Shown one piece after another: positions 33,882 to 44,965 of a stretch of 64,000 nt of DNA. The position numbers and the translations under genes were made by a program. The notes under the pieces were generated by a model. The model saw nothing but the letters and a program-made list of their open reading frames with translations, was not told where the DNA came from and did not search any database. Within the stretch, counting starts at the first letter, position 1. Every line of letters starts with the position of its first letter. The stretch is from contig NC_060248.1 of the NCBI RefSeq assembly GCF_921293095.1, forward strand, positions 14,588,744 through 14,652,743. Reading direction: 5' to 3'. The DNA comes from Ischnura elegans (lineage: Eukaryota > Arthropoda > Insecta > Odonata > Coenagrionidae).

Positions 33882-33979
33882 CTGAAAAAAAGAGATTATG
33901 ACAATTATAGCCAATGCTTCCTGTATTCACTCCTGTGATCCCATATGTAAAAAATATTAAATTACACCATATGCGACAA

Positions 33980-34075
33980 GACCAGTCTTGTACCAGATGA
34001 TGGCTCTTCCGGTCTCTCCTGGATTGCATTATGGCTCTGTGAGTCGAAACGCATCGTATACATTAAATAATTATG
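33980..34075 (+). mobile_element. Degenerate Penelope-like tail
   Basis: TACCAGATGATGGCTC, an interruption of about 35 bp, then GGCTCTGTGAGTCGAAACGC and GTATACATTAAAT. This is the same family as the hammerhead tail at 5111-5149, but CTGATGA reads CAGATGA and stem II is disrupted, so no ribozyme is claimed. Confidence 0.5.
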
Positions 34076-36865
34076 GAAAATAGCAACTACCCTCTATTCC
34101 AATACGTCGAACTTCCACTATATCAAGCCTGAATCGGTTGAACATAAATAAATTGTTTGCTGAATGTTTTCAAGTTTAATGACTCTGACTTTACTCTTAG
34201 TGAAATCTCCTAACACTATTTACTCTTAAATCAACAAAATACCAGGAGGAAACGGGATATCCATGTGTAGAGATCTCTGCTCAATGTCCACAATTAAGGA
34301 AGTAAACATACTCATTCTTACAACAAGCTCCCAAACTACATTAAATAAATTTTAATACTTGGAAAATTTAAGAAAGAATTACATAAGTATTTCCTCATTA
34401 AATATTATTATTCCATAAGGGAATACCTCAGAGAATAACTAGCGTTTTTAACTTTTAATTCTTCTGACTTAATTTGATATTCTGCTCATATATTCCTTAT
34501 AATTTTGACTTATATTGTATTTTGTTATTGTCCATGTGCACTTTGTAATATGCCTCTGTATCAAAGAATATTCTAATTACTATTGTTATTTTCGAATCGT
34601 CCCTTCTTCCTCCTCCTCTTCCTCGTTAAGTATTTAAAACATAACTCATCATCTTGGCGGGTTCAAGGTACACTTAATAGCCCATTTTCAACATTTGCCT
34701 TAACATCACTATTTCATCGTAAGTAAAACGTTCACTTTTGAAACGGGCTAATACACACACATAATACGTATTCACTGAACGTGGAATGAATAATTCAATG
34801 TGCAATGGACCCCATCGTCTAGATTTTTATACGTTTAATTATAGAATATCACATATAATAAACACGCGCATTTTGTACATGCTCTGAAATTTTCAATATG
34901 TTATTAGTTTCAAACAAGTAATACGCCGCAAAAATTGATCAAGTGCGAGGGGTGGAGCGGGAATGATGCCTTCTCTGAAATTATTGCCAGTGAGAGGTGC
35001 ACAATTCTGAATCGAACAGAAGGCGAGAATTAAGAGCGGCGCCAAACCTAATGAATTGTAGTTTTTTTTTAAGGCCCCAATGCACATGATCGTATCCATT
35101 GTATATTCAGTGAATGCATACGGATGGCATTGTTACTTTAGCATTGAGGATGCACGAACGTGAACTGACGAGCAGTAAGTAGGTAGGTACACTCTCATTA
35201 TCAGTCGATTATCTTCGCCGCCGCCGCGCTCTATGCAACCGATCCACGCAGGAGTGTGGCCGGTTGCCGTATCAACAGGATAACGACGACAACGCTGCAG
35301 CGGACGTCTTTGCGTTGCAGTCGCGATAGCAGCGCCTCCAGAAACGAGTGGACTCTAGGGAAGTGCCGTCGCCGACTTCCCAGAGAAAATACCACGAATA
35401 TTAACCCATTATTCCCCAGACTGTATGTATAAGGGCTTTTAACTTCGGTTGTTTCGCATTTTACGATTTATTTCGGCCAAATTAAGATGAATTTTTGGAA
35501 TAAAAATATTATATTAATCATATTATATGATTTTCACAATGCTGCGTATACGCAACGCTGGGAAAACTCCCGTAAACAAATTTAAAAAAGTAACTCTTTA
35601 AAACTTAGGTTACATCTTTTATTTTTTATCTTGATTTGCACATCGACATCTTCGCCGGGAGTTATCAGTATTCCTTCGGAGGAAATTCCCCATTCTGCTT
35701 TTCAACGGACATGCTGGGGTATGTCTTTTTTCCTAGGGTGTCTCGTATGTGCGCATCGATTTTTATACCAAACGCTATCAGTCATAAAATAAAATTATAT
35801 AAATGAAAATGTTGGTGGAAATGTCAAAATTAGAACTAGAGATACTTAAAAGAAGTCAGTAAATCGAAGAAAAAATTATTCTGAAGTAGAAACTTATTCT
35901 GAGAATTATGATTCAATAATGTTGCGTTTATGCAACACTGGGGATTAATGGGTTAAACAAGAGGACCTCAAGTTGTCTTCTTGATGAATTTTCACCAACA
36001 GCGCATTTAAGTGGGTTTACAAAAGTCGCTTACGGGTAAAGCGATACGATTTTCCCGTATAAGGTACATACATACATATATGATTAGGGATGATGTCCGA
36101 AATTTACATTCATTACGATGTGCGAGTTATCAATTTCATAAATTTTCAGTACAATACTTCGAAATTGAAAGTACTACACTTTAAAATATTGGAAAAAAAG
36201 GTGAACCTCAAAACACTCATCGCCGCGCTGAGGGCATTTTTGAAAACCGATTAAAATGCGACCGAAGTGGCGACAGAAATCAACCTTAAACTCAAATATT
36301 ACCATGGAAAATGGAAAAAGTAATTATAGTGAAATATTTTCTGGTCCGCTGAAATATTTAAGAATGGATTTTATAAAAATCCTTATCGTTCTTATTAGGG
36401 AATACCTCAGGGAATAACATAGCATTACTGGTTTCAGGAAAATTTTCAGACTTATTTCTATTTATCTAGCCTGTATTATTTTGACCTACATTGTATTTCT
36501 TACTTTTTTAAGAACTAGATTTAATGGAAGTCCTAATTTTATACGAAACATGAAAAAAAAACGCTATCGTCGTAAGAGGCCCATGCAATCCCTTCAGCAC
36601 CATCACGTGATATGGGATTTTACCTATTTTAATCTTGTTCGCACGCGCAGAAAGTCGCAAATTGACCGCTATTTGTTTGTTAACATTTACTTTAGGGACA
36701 CCAGCGCCACGTATTCCGGGAATATAGCCGTGTCGTGGTGTTTACCTCAATTTTTCTAATCTAAATACGAAACGAACACCGGCAGAAGGCAATATCTCTA
36801 ACAAAGAAGCTTATGCTGAGAAAAATATTTGGTGAAAGAATGCAAGTGAAAATAAAATCAAATTG
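34076..36865. other. 2.8 kb without a recognised gene; GC-rich patch at 35170-35400
   Basis: Mostly AT-rich. At 35170-35400 there is a CpG-rich patch that could be a promoter/first-exon region for the minus-strand acyltransferase gene, but I could not find a convincing ATG exon ending in phase 0. A one-sided AAGGCCCCAATGCACATG near 35070 resembles a Harbinger-like end without a partner. Confidence 0.35.
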
Positions 36866-37210
36866 GGCCTGACGTAGCTCTCCATGCAATTTTATTATGC
36901 GCCAATTTTTTAGCACTTAAATAATGATCCTATATTTACATCCTTGATCACCGGGTCCATATAGTGATCCGAGGCATTCCTTTGTCGTCCTACCCGTCCA
37001 ATTGTCCTCCAAATATTGTCTTCATCACACCATGATGTGGCCTCATAAGTTCCCTCGTCTTCTTCTCAGGGTTTAAGAAAGCTTCCATTGTCCTCCTGAA
37101 GATTTTCCTATTAATATCCTGACCGATCCATTTGATCATCTGATCATTCAATAGCACCACATTTCGAATGATGCTACCCTTGATTTTTCTGCTACTGTTA
37201 TTACCCATGC
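36866..37210 (-). mobile_element. LINE-A-related 3' fragment
   Basis: On the minus strand KWIGQDINRKIFRRT and MRPHHGVMKTIFGGQLDG parallel KWIDRVSNEEVLRR and LRHDGLMKTIVEGQVEG of the full LINE-A at 15792-18612. The end of the fragment has TGACGTAGCTCTCCATG, resembling the complement of the LINE-A C-terminal coding end. Divergent, short and non-coding. Confidence 0.6.
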
Positions 37211-37674
37211 CTAACTACCACGAATAAGCCTGAACTAGATTACGGATTAGAAAATGGATTGAAGATTTAACCTAAATCGACTTTTTGTTTAATAAATTCA
37301 ATCTTGATCGATTTTAGCCGATTGGTTTTCGACTTTTAACTTGCTACAGCATTTGAATTTTGTCGTATCGTTTTGATCCGCGCCAAGCTATTTCACCCTT
37401 AATCGCTCTTCGAATCTGCTATTTTTGAATCCTCATTAAGTTAAAGTCCGTAAAAAAGAAGAAGCATGCATGGGTATCAAATTTCATTTCGCAGTGTTCT
37501 ATTCCCCACCAACGCGTGCTATCGTGTTTCAGGGTCTGCCCTCAGAGTTATTTGATTTTTGACTTGCTCAATCTCCCCATTTACTTCTTTATTTTGCTCC
37601 TAGTTTTGTTCGTTTTATGCCACTTTTTAGATCATTGGGTAGGTGTCCCTCTTAGATTAAAACTGAAAAGAATA

Positions 37675-37874
37675 AGGTGGTTTACTATTATTTTTTTATT
37701 GCCTAAATCGAAAGATTATTACTCCTGGAGTAAGTATTTCACGCTTTTAGATTTTTTAATGACGATATCTATTTTTCGCGATTAAATGAAAAGTGAAAAT
37801 TTTCAAGCGCGCGAAAACGTGACGGCTAAGTATGAATGCCGGGAAATCTCGGTGTGACGTCTTTCTGGTTCCCG
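37675..37874. mobile_element. MITE-C, truncated copy
   Basis: The first about 200 bp of the 634-bp element (GGTGGTTTACTATT, GATTATTACTCCTGGAGTA, TTTCAAGCGCGCGAAAACG, GTGTGACGTC), ending abruptly before a LINE-B fragment. It lacks the right terminus. Confidence 0.75.
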
Positions 37875-37894
37875 ACTAGCTGATAAACAGATAA

Positions 37895-38575
37895 ACGGCG
37901 GGAGGAATGTGAGATTAAGATTAATCACTAAAAGACCAGAGTTTTTTTTTAAGAATCGCGAGCAAAGAATGAGAAGCTGAAGATACAAGTACGCGGTCAA
38001 AACTTGAGCAGTTAATATATTAGGGCAGAACATTAAAGACAGATAAAGCGAAGGAGGAGAATGACGAAGGCGTCCACGAATAGGAGAGGGCTGATGAGAG
38101 GAGCGCCATGCAAGAGTTAGGAAAAGGCTAGTGAAGAATCTGATCTGGCGTAGAGCGCTTTGCGGTGCGGAAACATGGACACTTAGGAAGGAGGATGAGA
38201 GAAGTCGGGAGAGGCTCGATACCTAGGAAAGATTGGAGAAGGTGAAATGGATGGAGAGGAGGAGGGACGCAAAGTGCTGGACATGGAGGGTGAGGAGAGG
38301 CAGCTTCTAGATGAGATAGTGAGGAGACAGAGGGTTTGGAAGTGGTTAGTAAATAGTTATCGGGGAGGGGATATTAACAGAAATGATAGGGGGATAAGTG
38401 TTAGTTATGTAAGGCAATAGTGGGGTGAGAATAGGTTTAATTGCCGGGATGAAAGGGAATACGCGTTATTGTGAAATGAAAGGAAAGTCCCATTTGGAAG
38501 GGAAGTTAGGCCACAGTGATTCAAGAACCATGCTCCATGTAAACTTACCTCAACCAGTATAATATGTAAATAACT
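37895..38575 (+). mobile_element. LINE-B copy 4, 3' fragment
   Basis: Degenerate plus-strand sequence colinear with the C-terminal part of LINE-B: the ATTAATCAC segment, GGTGCGGAAACATGGACACT, GGTGAAATGGATGGAGAGGA, GGTGAGGAGAGGCAGCTTCT, and the tail CTTACCTCAACCAGTATAAT. No open frame survives. Confidence 0.78.
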
Positions 38576-38776
38576 GTAATTCTTGACAAAGTGAAATTAA
38601 ATTCCCTTAGTTCCGGATTATTCAGACAAAACTGCTTTACCTTGTAAACGATTTCTCGGTAGAATCGCCAAATAATGATCTATTTAGCCAACAAATACTG
38701 AATATAGACGAAAGCATTACCCTGCGCAAAGAATGGAACCATTTCACAAACAGGCAATCGCCTATTGAGAAAGGTA

Positions 38777-38846
38777 ACAGGTGTTAACCCGCCAAGGGTT
38801 AAGCTAAGAGTGAATGGAAAGACGCCAAGCGGGTTAGCACCTGTTC
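38777..38846. repeat. Imperfect inverted repeat
   Basis: ACAGGTGTTAACCCGC and GCGGGTTAGCACCTGT are near-perfect inverted copies about 35 bp apart. No other copy was noticed. Confidence 0.55.
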
Positions 38847-39059
38847 CCCTCCGCATAGATGATTGCCCAAGTCAATCGAAAAACCAGTTACGGAGATATT
38901 TGTCTTCCAAATTGAATTGGAATTGGGCTTCATTCTCTTCAGGCAAAATTCACTTAAACCAATGTGTAGTTCAAGTTAATTACTCCAATTATAAAACTGT
39001 AGAATTAATAAATTTATCTGTCTCCTAAAATCACAACCGGCCTCACTCAATCACGGAAG

Positions 39060-39160
39060 TATATGAAGCCGTCGCCAGAACATCCTGATTTAACCAGCTT
39101 GGAGGACGATGGACGAGTATCTCATCGAAACTTCGGCAGATATGGAGAGCCAAACTCAAT
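39060..39160 (+). mobile_element. Degenerate Penelope-like tail
   Basis: GGACGATGGACGAGTATCTC and ATCGAAACTTCGGCAGATAT match the stem II to stem I region of the PLE tails at 40403-40649 (GACGATGGACGAC, ATCGAAACGTCGGCAGAGAT). The CTGATGA core is replaced by CTGATTT, so ribozyme function is not expected. Confidence 0.55.
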
Positions 39161-39284
39161 CGAGGGTTTCATTCTTTAATTTGAATGGAAATGTAATGTC
39201 CTTCGTTATTCGGTTGAACCTCTAGAGCCACTATTTACAAGTTCCCCTCATGTTCCTATTGTGAGACGCGCATGCGCGGAAGAT

Positions 39285-39965
39285 CAGAGTGGGAAGGAAA
39301 CACGTGAAAGCAGTATAAATATTTTCTCTCTCTTTTGAATCCTTCTGGGAAGCAATGATTGGCTGAGCTGCATCGTTACGTCACCTCCAGATGATTCGAA
39401 TGGAAAGGAAAAAGGGAATAGCCACCCTTTTATGCAGGATACTCCCAGGGTCGCGAAGGCCCTCCCCTCCTCAAACCCCTCCGTCTGAGATCCGTCTGCC
39501 CCCACGAAGAACCCCCTGCACCCCCCCCCAAGGACACCCCCTCCCGGATACCCACCCGGAATATCTGGGAAATTGGGCGATCGATGGGTGGACGGTCGGG
39601 TGGGGGCGACCACCCAGATCAGAGGTCGAGAACGTTTTGGAACGATAGAAAACGGTGTTACTAGCGAATCGGAATGTGCTAAGATGACCATTCCTATCCC
39701 GGAAAATTGTGAAAAGTCGAAAACACACACGCCCAAGTCGAATGTTACGACAGTAACCGAAAAAAATGTATGCCGCCAAGGTGATCAACATAGAACGGTC
39801 TTAGTACCGTGAAAATACGCTTCGTGGTGACAGAATTGGAGCAAAAGAATTGCCGGTGATGAAAAGAAATGTTTTATTATTCTCCTCTTTATTGTGTGAC
39901 AATATAATTAAATTTGAATTTAATACTTCCCTCTCACGAGTTATAAATTGAAACAAAGCAAACTG
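39285..39965. other. GC-rich interval, no recognised gene
   Basis: A C-rich stretch at 39450-39620 gives long ORFs on both strands by composition alone; none resembles a known protein. Confidence 0.35.
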
Positions 39966-40020
39966 TGGTTCAACTTAGGTAACGGAGCGAATCCAAGATT
40001 GAGCACGTCCTCAATAGATT
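39966..40020 (+). repeat. 55-bp direct repeat, unit 1
   Basis: TGGTTCAACTTAGGTAACGG through CTCAATAGATT. An almost identical unit (one difference: CACGTCC versus CACATCC) is at 40817-40871, 851 bp away. Confidence 0.85.
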
Positions 40021-40448
40021 CGCACTATCTTCGTGGACACTATTTGCACATGTAGTTCAAACAACGTTTCCGTAGGCGATATACTTTTCATTATCAGAGA
40101 TGGAGAGAAAACGATTAAAAGTATCTCAATTAGCGGTAACGGTTACATTTAAGATATTTTTACCCTGCAATCGTTAAATTTGAAAAAAAAACTTTAACTA
40201 TTGATTGCAATTGATTCATTGCTTTCTGAAAGTAATCGTTACTTTCCTATTATGACTGCGTCGATTGGCGTGTGTCAAGAACTTCTTGTGAACGGACGTA
40301 TTCCTACGCGTGTAACTCCGCCGAATAATGAGTTAAACTTGCCTTTTAAGGAAACATACAATAGATTCTCCTGCATGAGAAAAGCAAACTGTAGCTACCT
40401 CTGTTGAAGTTATTTCGGGTTTCCCACCGGATGAGGTTCTCCATCTCT

Positions 40449-40489
40449 GCCGACGTTTCGATGGTCGTATCGTCCATCGTCATCAGGGC
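40449..40489 (-). ncRNA. Hammerhead core, left arm
   Basis: On the minus strand: GCC, CTGATGA, stem II GATGG/CCATC with an intervening GACGATACGA-type loop, GAAA, self-complementary ACGT, C at the cleavage position, then GGC pairing with the leading GCC. All core nucleotides of a type I hammerhead are present. Confidence 0.75.
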
Positions 40490-40528
40490 TTTATCAAGCC
40501 TATTTTTCAAGGATTCCTACTTTATCAA

Positions 40529-40569
40529 GCCCTGATGACGATGGACGACACGACCATCGAAACGTCGGC
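40529..40569 (+). ncRNA. Hammerhead core, right arm
   Basis: GCC, CTGATGA (40532-40538), stem II GATGG/CCATC, GAAA (40559-40562), CGTC with cleavage expected after 40566, then GGC. Same design as the left arm in inverted orientation; the loop differs by one base (GACGACACGA versus GACGATACGA). Confidence 0.78.
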
Positions 40570-40816
40570 AGAGATGGAGAACCTCATCCGGTGGGAAACC
40601 CGAAATAACTTCAACATCATCATACGCCGGGAAAACCTCAGATCTTTCTTGTAGCTACCTCTCATTTCGAAGCCAGCTTTCAAAAGGCTTTAAGAAGATA
40701 AAATGTAACTGTACTGAGTTACTTTTATAAATTGTAACTTAGCCCAATTTCTAATTTTGGATTCTCTATCCATCTCTGTTTACGATAATCGATGCCTACT
40801 TCGTTCAACGTTGGAC

Positions 40817-40871
40817 TGGTTCAACTTAGGTAACGGAGCGAATCCAAGATTGAGCACATCCTCAATAGATT
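40817..40871 (+). repeat. 55-bp direct repeat, unit 2
   Basis: Second copy of the unit at 39966-40020, with one visible difference. The Penelope fold-back (40403-40649) lies between the two units. Confidence 0.85.
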
Positions 40872-41369
40872 TTACTGACTTTTCACCGATATATTTGTAC
40901 CATTTCTCACCAATTTTTCCATGTCAGAAAATGAGGTGGAAGCCCCCGAAGCAGTTATGATTCTGATACCGGTTAGAGATGGGGAAATCTCAACAAAAAT
41001 AAATGCAATTTTCCAAGCGTAAATGAGATACGGCAAAGAGTGCAGCTGGCTCTGTTAACATCGTCCGTGACTTGCGCAATATATATTTCACAGTAAAAGA
41101 ATAGCCATACTTGAAACGCACTTTCTCGAATGTCCCTTGTCGCGGGCGTTTTTTCCTTTACTAATAAATGCAAACGATGTGCTCTCCACAATTGTACTTA
41201 CCCCCTTGCCTCGCCTATAGTGTTCATGTATTCGGAAACATTTTCAGCAATAAAGAAAATATTTCGTCGGGCAAGTGATATCCAATTATACTACTTCTCA
41301 TCCCTGACGACGTTCTTTACAATTCATATTCCAACTCCACCTCCACGGCCGCGAATGAGTTACACAGGA

Positions 41370-41488
41370 AAGGTTATAAAGGATGCAAAAGAGAAGAAAT
41401 ACGCCACTATCTGAAGGATAGCGGAAAGGGGAGCGGAATAGAGAGCTGCGTTAAACCAATCTTAGGATTGTTGACTTATGATGATGAG
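41370..41488 (+). mobile_element. LINE-A 3'-end fragment
   Basis: GGTTATAAAGGATGCAAAAG, GAGAAGAAATACGCC and AGAGCTGCGTTAAACCAATC, followed by TTAGGATTGTTGACTTATGA and GATGATGAG, match the last about 120 bp of LINE-A including its trinucleotide tail. Confidence 0.8.
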
Positions 41489-41489
41489 T

Positions 41490-43279
41490 GTTTTATCAGA
41501 AAGGAAGATGATAAACATGGGAACAGATGTTTGGATCCAGGGACGACCAACCCAGCATTTTGCTCGTGACACGCCCAGACTGTTCAAGACCCCCGAAAAC
41601 TTTGCCAAGTGGTAATTGTAGCGGTCATGCTTCGCATTGCGCTGCGCTGTCGCGTTCAGTTTCCGGATTTTCTCACCGTTGATCAACGGGTCTCACTCTG
41701 TAGGGCCTCTCTCGACCGCCTCCCGCTTATCACCGGCTGGCGCGTGATCTCCGCTAGCGTCACAATGGGTCCAGATGGTTTCCGGCGTAGGGCATAAATT
41801 CCTTTCCCGCACTAGATTAAGTTCTGAGTATCTCACTGCTCCAAATAGATACTCGGTGCCCGCTGGTGGTGAGCAGGAAGTTCACCAGTGATGCCATGAC
41901 ATTCTGACAGAGCGTTTGTCCTCTGATGACGCATTTTTAAATGTGGCGACGTAGAATAAAATACGCGTACCTGATTCAATTGTTTCATTTCCGCCCTCAA
42001 CATCTAAAAATCAGTAAGTACGGTACCTAAAGCGCTTTCAGTGACAGCAAACCGGTGCATCTTGCGGAAAACGTGATAATACGTGGAGTGAAAAGGTAAT
42101 TTTCCGAATAGAACGACATCGGTTTCTTGTGGCCGGGAATGGGGATGATGTGAACGTTTCATCGATACATCCATGCTCGCACGATGAATCAAGGTTAAAG
42201 ACGTAGATTTCACTTCGCATGCTTGTCGAATGCCTGCGAGGACGCGTTACAATAAGCGAAATAAACGATGTCTTAGGATCTAGAGCACGAAGGCCAATCC
42301 ATAGGAAAGGGCGACGCGATCCGTTCATTAACCGCAAAGGCGCCTTCGTACTTTGATGTCTATCACTCGAAAGGCATTTGCGGAAATATACATATTAAGG
42401 AGCATTTCACTTACAGGCACTACTCAAACATCACCCATTGGAGGAGACTTTTCAATGCTCTAAAAATTCCGTATTCCGAGTTCCTTTACTAATGGACGCG
42501 TTCCTTTTTAAACGACGCTAACAAATTTTTATCAGCGTAATTAATTTTAATCATAAACTCGCCTCTTAAATGCTGATGGAAAATGCTTCAAATATTAATT
42601 TTCAGTTCGCACGATAATTAAAGGAGAGAAGACCGCGAGTCAGTTTTGAAATTATAAATTTAAGTCGGAAACACGAATTTTTCAATTATTCTAACAAGTA
42701 ACATGATATAATATATAAAAATAATGAACGCTTGCACGGGTTGTCCTCTTTCACAATAACAGATATAAATTGATTAAATAATTTAAAATGAAATTAGTAA
42801 AATACCTGAAGATTTGATAGGTTTTGATAGAAATAACTTCATAAGAGCACAGAGAAAAACTTTCACCTAACAGATAATGTCATGCTGTAATTCTGTCTTA
42901 CAAACATAAAAAATATCAGGCATGTTTCGGTCATGTAATAGACTTAGAATGTGGTCCTGGTTTGCTTTGACACTGATTTTTAACGGATAAATAATCTACT
43001 TTTCTTTTTAAAAGACTGAATTGTACAGAACAACATATCCAGCTTCGTACAGGGCTTGTTATATAGTTGCAGGGATACCAGTATCGACTTATAGTTAGAA
43101 TGATTTGTTTTACAATTTTTTACGCGGAAAAAAGTGCTCATTTATAATAGCAAGTATTTTTTCGACAAAATGTAATTGTTCCTAACGAAGCGGGCAGTTT
43201 ATTTTTCCGTTTGGAGGTTTATTATGGCACAGGAAGAAAAGATCAGTAACATTCGCCCACGAAAAGTTATCAATGTTGA
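41490..43279. other. 1.8 kb without a recognised gene
   Basis: Unique-looking sequence. ORFs near 42004-42337 (minus) show no family and no convincing splice sites. Confidence 0.4.
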
Positions 43280-43996
43280 TTATTGAGCGTTTCTCTATGC
43301 ATAAAATTGTTCTGTCTTTACGATTTTTAGGTATTTATCCTGCACATTTTCGAAAAGTGTTGGTAAAGGCTCCAAACAAAAGATTTGTATTCTAAGATTG
43401 GGCGGACAAAGGCACAATATCATACTTGCAGCAATTATATGTTTCTTGAGTTTGCCATGGACCAATAAATAATGCAAATCATCTTCAATTCTTTCCATGT
43501 GATATATTCTATAAGTTTATAAATTATTTTGTGATCATATATCACTCCTAAGTCACAAATAGTCAATACTCTTGAAATTGGGATCTGAGTGATTTGATAA
43601 TAATCAAACATGACGAATTGCTTTACACGATATAAAAACATGACGTTGCATTTCTTACACTGAGGTTCAATATATTAATGGTACTGCACTTGATTTTCTA
43701 AATGTAGAGGAATTCAAACCTCGTCAATCTTCCAAAGAACTAACAGTATTGAAGATTTTAATATCATTAGCATAAAGCAAGGAAGGCGGGGGTAAGAAAA
43801 TATTGGTGATGCCATTCATAAAAATTAAGAATAGCAGGGGACACGGGTGAGAACTATGGGAGACAAAAAAGGGAGCATGAAAGGGGTGAGAAGCTGTGCT
43901 ATTGAATTCAACCTTCTGAAAATAAATTGCTAGATATCTCTTCAGCAAAAAATGTGTATTTTCAGAACGCCAATTGCTCTTTCCCGGATAGCCCAC
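43280..43996 (-). mobile_element. Jockey/CR1-like reverse transcriptase relic
   Basis: Minus-strand frames include HPCPLLFLIFMNGITNIF and LLYANDIKIFNTVSSLED, the pattern of the catalytic region (GxLLFLxxINDI, YADDxKIF) with YADD changed to YAND. Downstream, RVLTICDLGVIYDHKI matches the following DLGVxxD block. Frameshifts and stops separate the pieces. Confidence 0.72.
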
Positions 43997-44009
43997 ACTA
44001 TCAAGTAGG

Positions 44010-44083
44010 ATCCTGGAAGGCTCAGTCGGTAGTGAATCAGTCTTTTAATCTGAGGGTCCAGGGTTCAAGTCCCTGTTTGTTCA
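44010..44083 (+). pseudogene. tRNA-Lys(UUU)-like pseudogene or SINE head
   Basis: GGCTCAGTCGGTAG, CTTTTAATCTGAGGG and CCAGGGTTCAAGTCCCTG match animal tRNA-Lys(UUU), with the anticodon at 44044-44046. The acceptor stem no longer pairs, the D stem is broken (GCTC/GTGA) and the anticodon stem has a T-T mismatch. It is decayed, or the tRNA-derived head of a SINE whose body is not recognisable. Confidence 0.7.
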
Positions 44084-44359
44084 ACGCTGATTCTGGGCTA
44101 TACTGTTGGGTCAAGTAATTCACATTTAGAAGATGAAGAATCTAATTTTTATAGCGTTGAGTTCGCATTTTTGAAGCGAGTAGCAATTATGCCAAATTTC
44201 ACAAAGGTGTTGGTGTGAAAAAAGACAAGGATGATGAAAGGGAGGAAAAAATACATACGTTTAAATTAAAATAATAAATTTCAAATAAAAAAAAATAGTT
44301 CAGTTTACTCGCAAAAGTCTGCTCGTTCCAAAATATATTCTTTCGTAACACTTGGACAA

Positions 44360-44830
44360 ACTTGATGCTTTGTTGCCGTTGTTGGCTCGAGTGTCGCGGC
44401 GTTGCGTGTGCGAGGTGGAGGCGGGAAAGCAGGAGAGTGAGTCGGTGTGGACTGGAAATGAGCGGATGGACGGAGCGAGATGGACGAGGTGAGCGTGTCA
44501 AGGCCGAGCGAAAGCTGGAGGGTGCCGCCGCCACCGCGGGGGCATTGGCCCGGAGGAATTCAGGCCAGTCTGCATGCAAGTGCAGGAAGGACGCCGCCCT
44601 CCGGTTACCTCATCTCCAAAAGGAAAAGGCCACGCGGAAGCCACGCATTCGAGTCTATCGATTGCGTCAAGCAATCCAGATTTCATCCATCACTTATGGA
44701 GCGAGGACGCGTCAGAGAGTCCACCAGATACGACGATCCTCAGTAGGAATCCTTCACTACCCGAAAACCCTCTGTAACTCATATTCCAGCAAAAGTGAAA
44801 AATATCACTACAAGCTGACTCACTGGTGAA
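44360..44830 (+). other. CpG-rich stretch, candidate promoter/5' exon
   Basis: GC-rich and CpG-rich compared with its flanks. On the plus strand ATGGACGAG|GTGAGC at 44480-44494 could be a short first coding exon ending at a good donor, but longer ORFs exist on both strands and none is recognised. The base composition is the main evidence. Confidence 0.3.
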
Positions 44831-44881
44831 TGTTCAGTATAAAATTTACCGAAAGCAACATTCATTCAGGTTAAAAGAACC

Positions 44882-44953
44882 GACTCCGTAGCGCAACGGT
44901 AGCGCGTCTGACTCCAGATCAGAAGGTTGCGTCTTCTAATCACGTCGGGGTCA
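44882..44953 (+). tRNA. tRNA-Trp (anticodon CCA), possibly inactive
   Basis: 72 nt matching eukaryotic tRNA-Trp: acceptor GACTCCG pairs with CGGGGTC (one G-U), D arm GTAGCGCAACGGTAGCGC, anticodon loop CTCCAGA, discriminator A. A TTTTTT terminator follows at 44960-44965. The T arm reads GCGTC-TTCTAAT-CACGT: the normally invariant G53-C61 pair is C-C and the purine at 57 is T. Both lie in the internal promoter B box, so transcription and folding may be impaired. The tRNA-derived SINE begins only about 15 bp downstream. Confidence 0.85.
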
Positions 44954-44965
44954 AAGGAATTTTTT

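Larger units (their letters stand above)
40403..40649. mobile_element. Penelope-like fold-back insertion with 13-bp TSD and two hammerhead cores
   Basis: TGTAGCTACCTCT flanks it at 40390-40402 and 40650-40662. About 95-bp arms (from TTGAAGTTATTTCGGGTTTC) are inverted copies around a short centre. Each arm carries a hammerhead core pointing away from the centre (40449-40489 on minus, 40529-40569 on plus). The arms are PLE tail sequence; no coding remains. The intact duplication shows that this tail-to-tail unit inserted as such. Confidence 0.88.

Noticed and set aside
33501-34029. Long overlapping ORFs on both strands at the acyltransferase exon
   Set aside because: They are composition shadows of the GC-rich exon 33561-33881; only the minus-strand frame with splice sites matches a family.
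33980-34075. Functional hammerhead in the 34-kb PLE tail
   Set aside because: The core reads CAGATGA and stem II is interrupted.
39284-39812. 150-residue minus-strand ORF
   Set aside because: Gly/Pro-rich because of C runs; overlapping ORFs exist on the other strand and no family is recognised.
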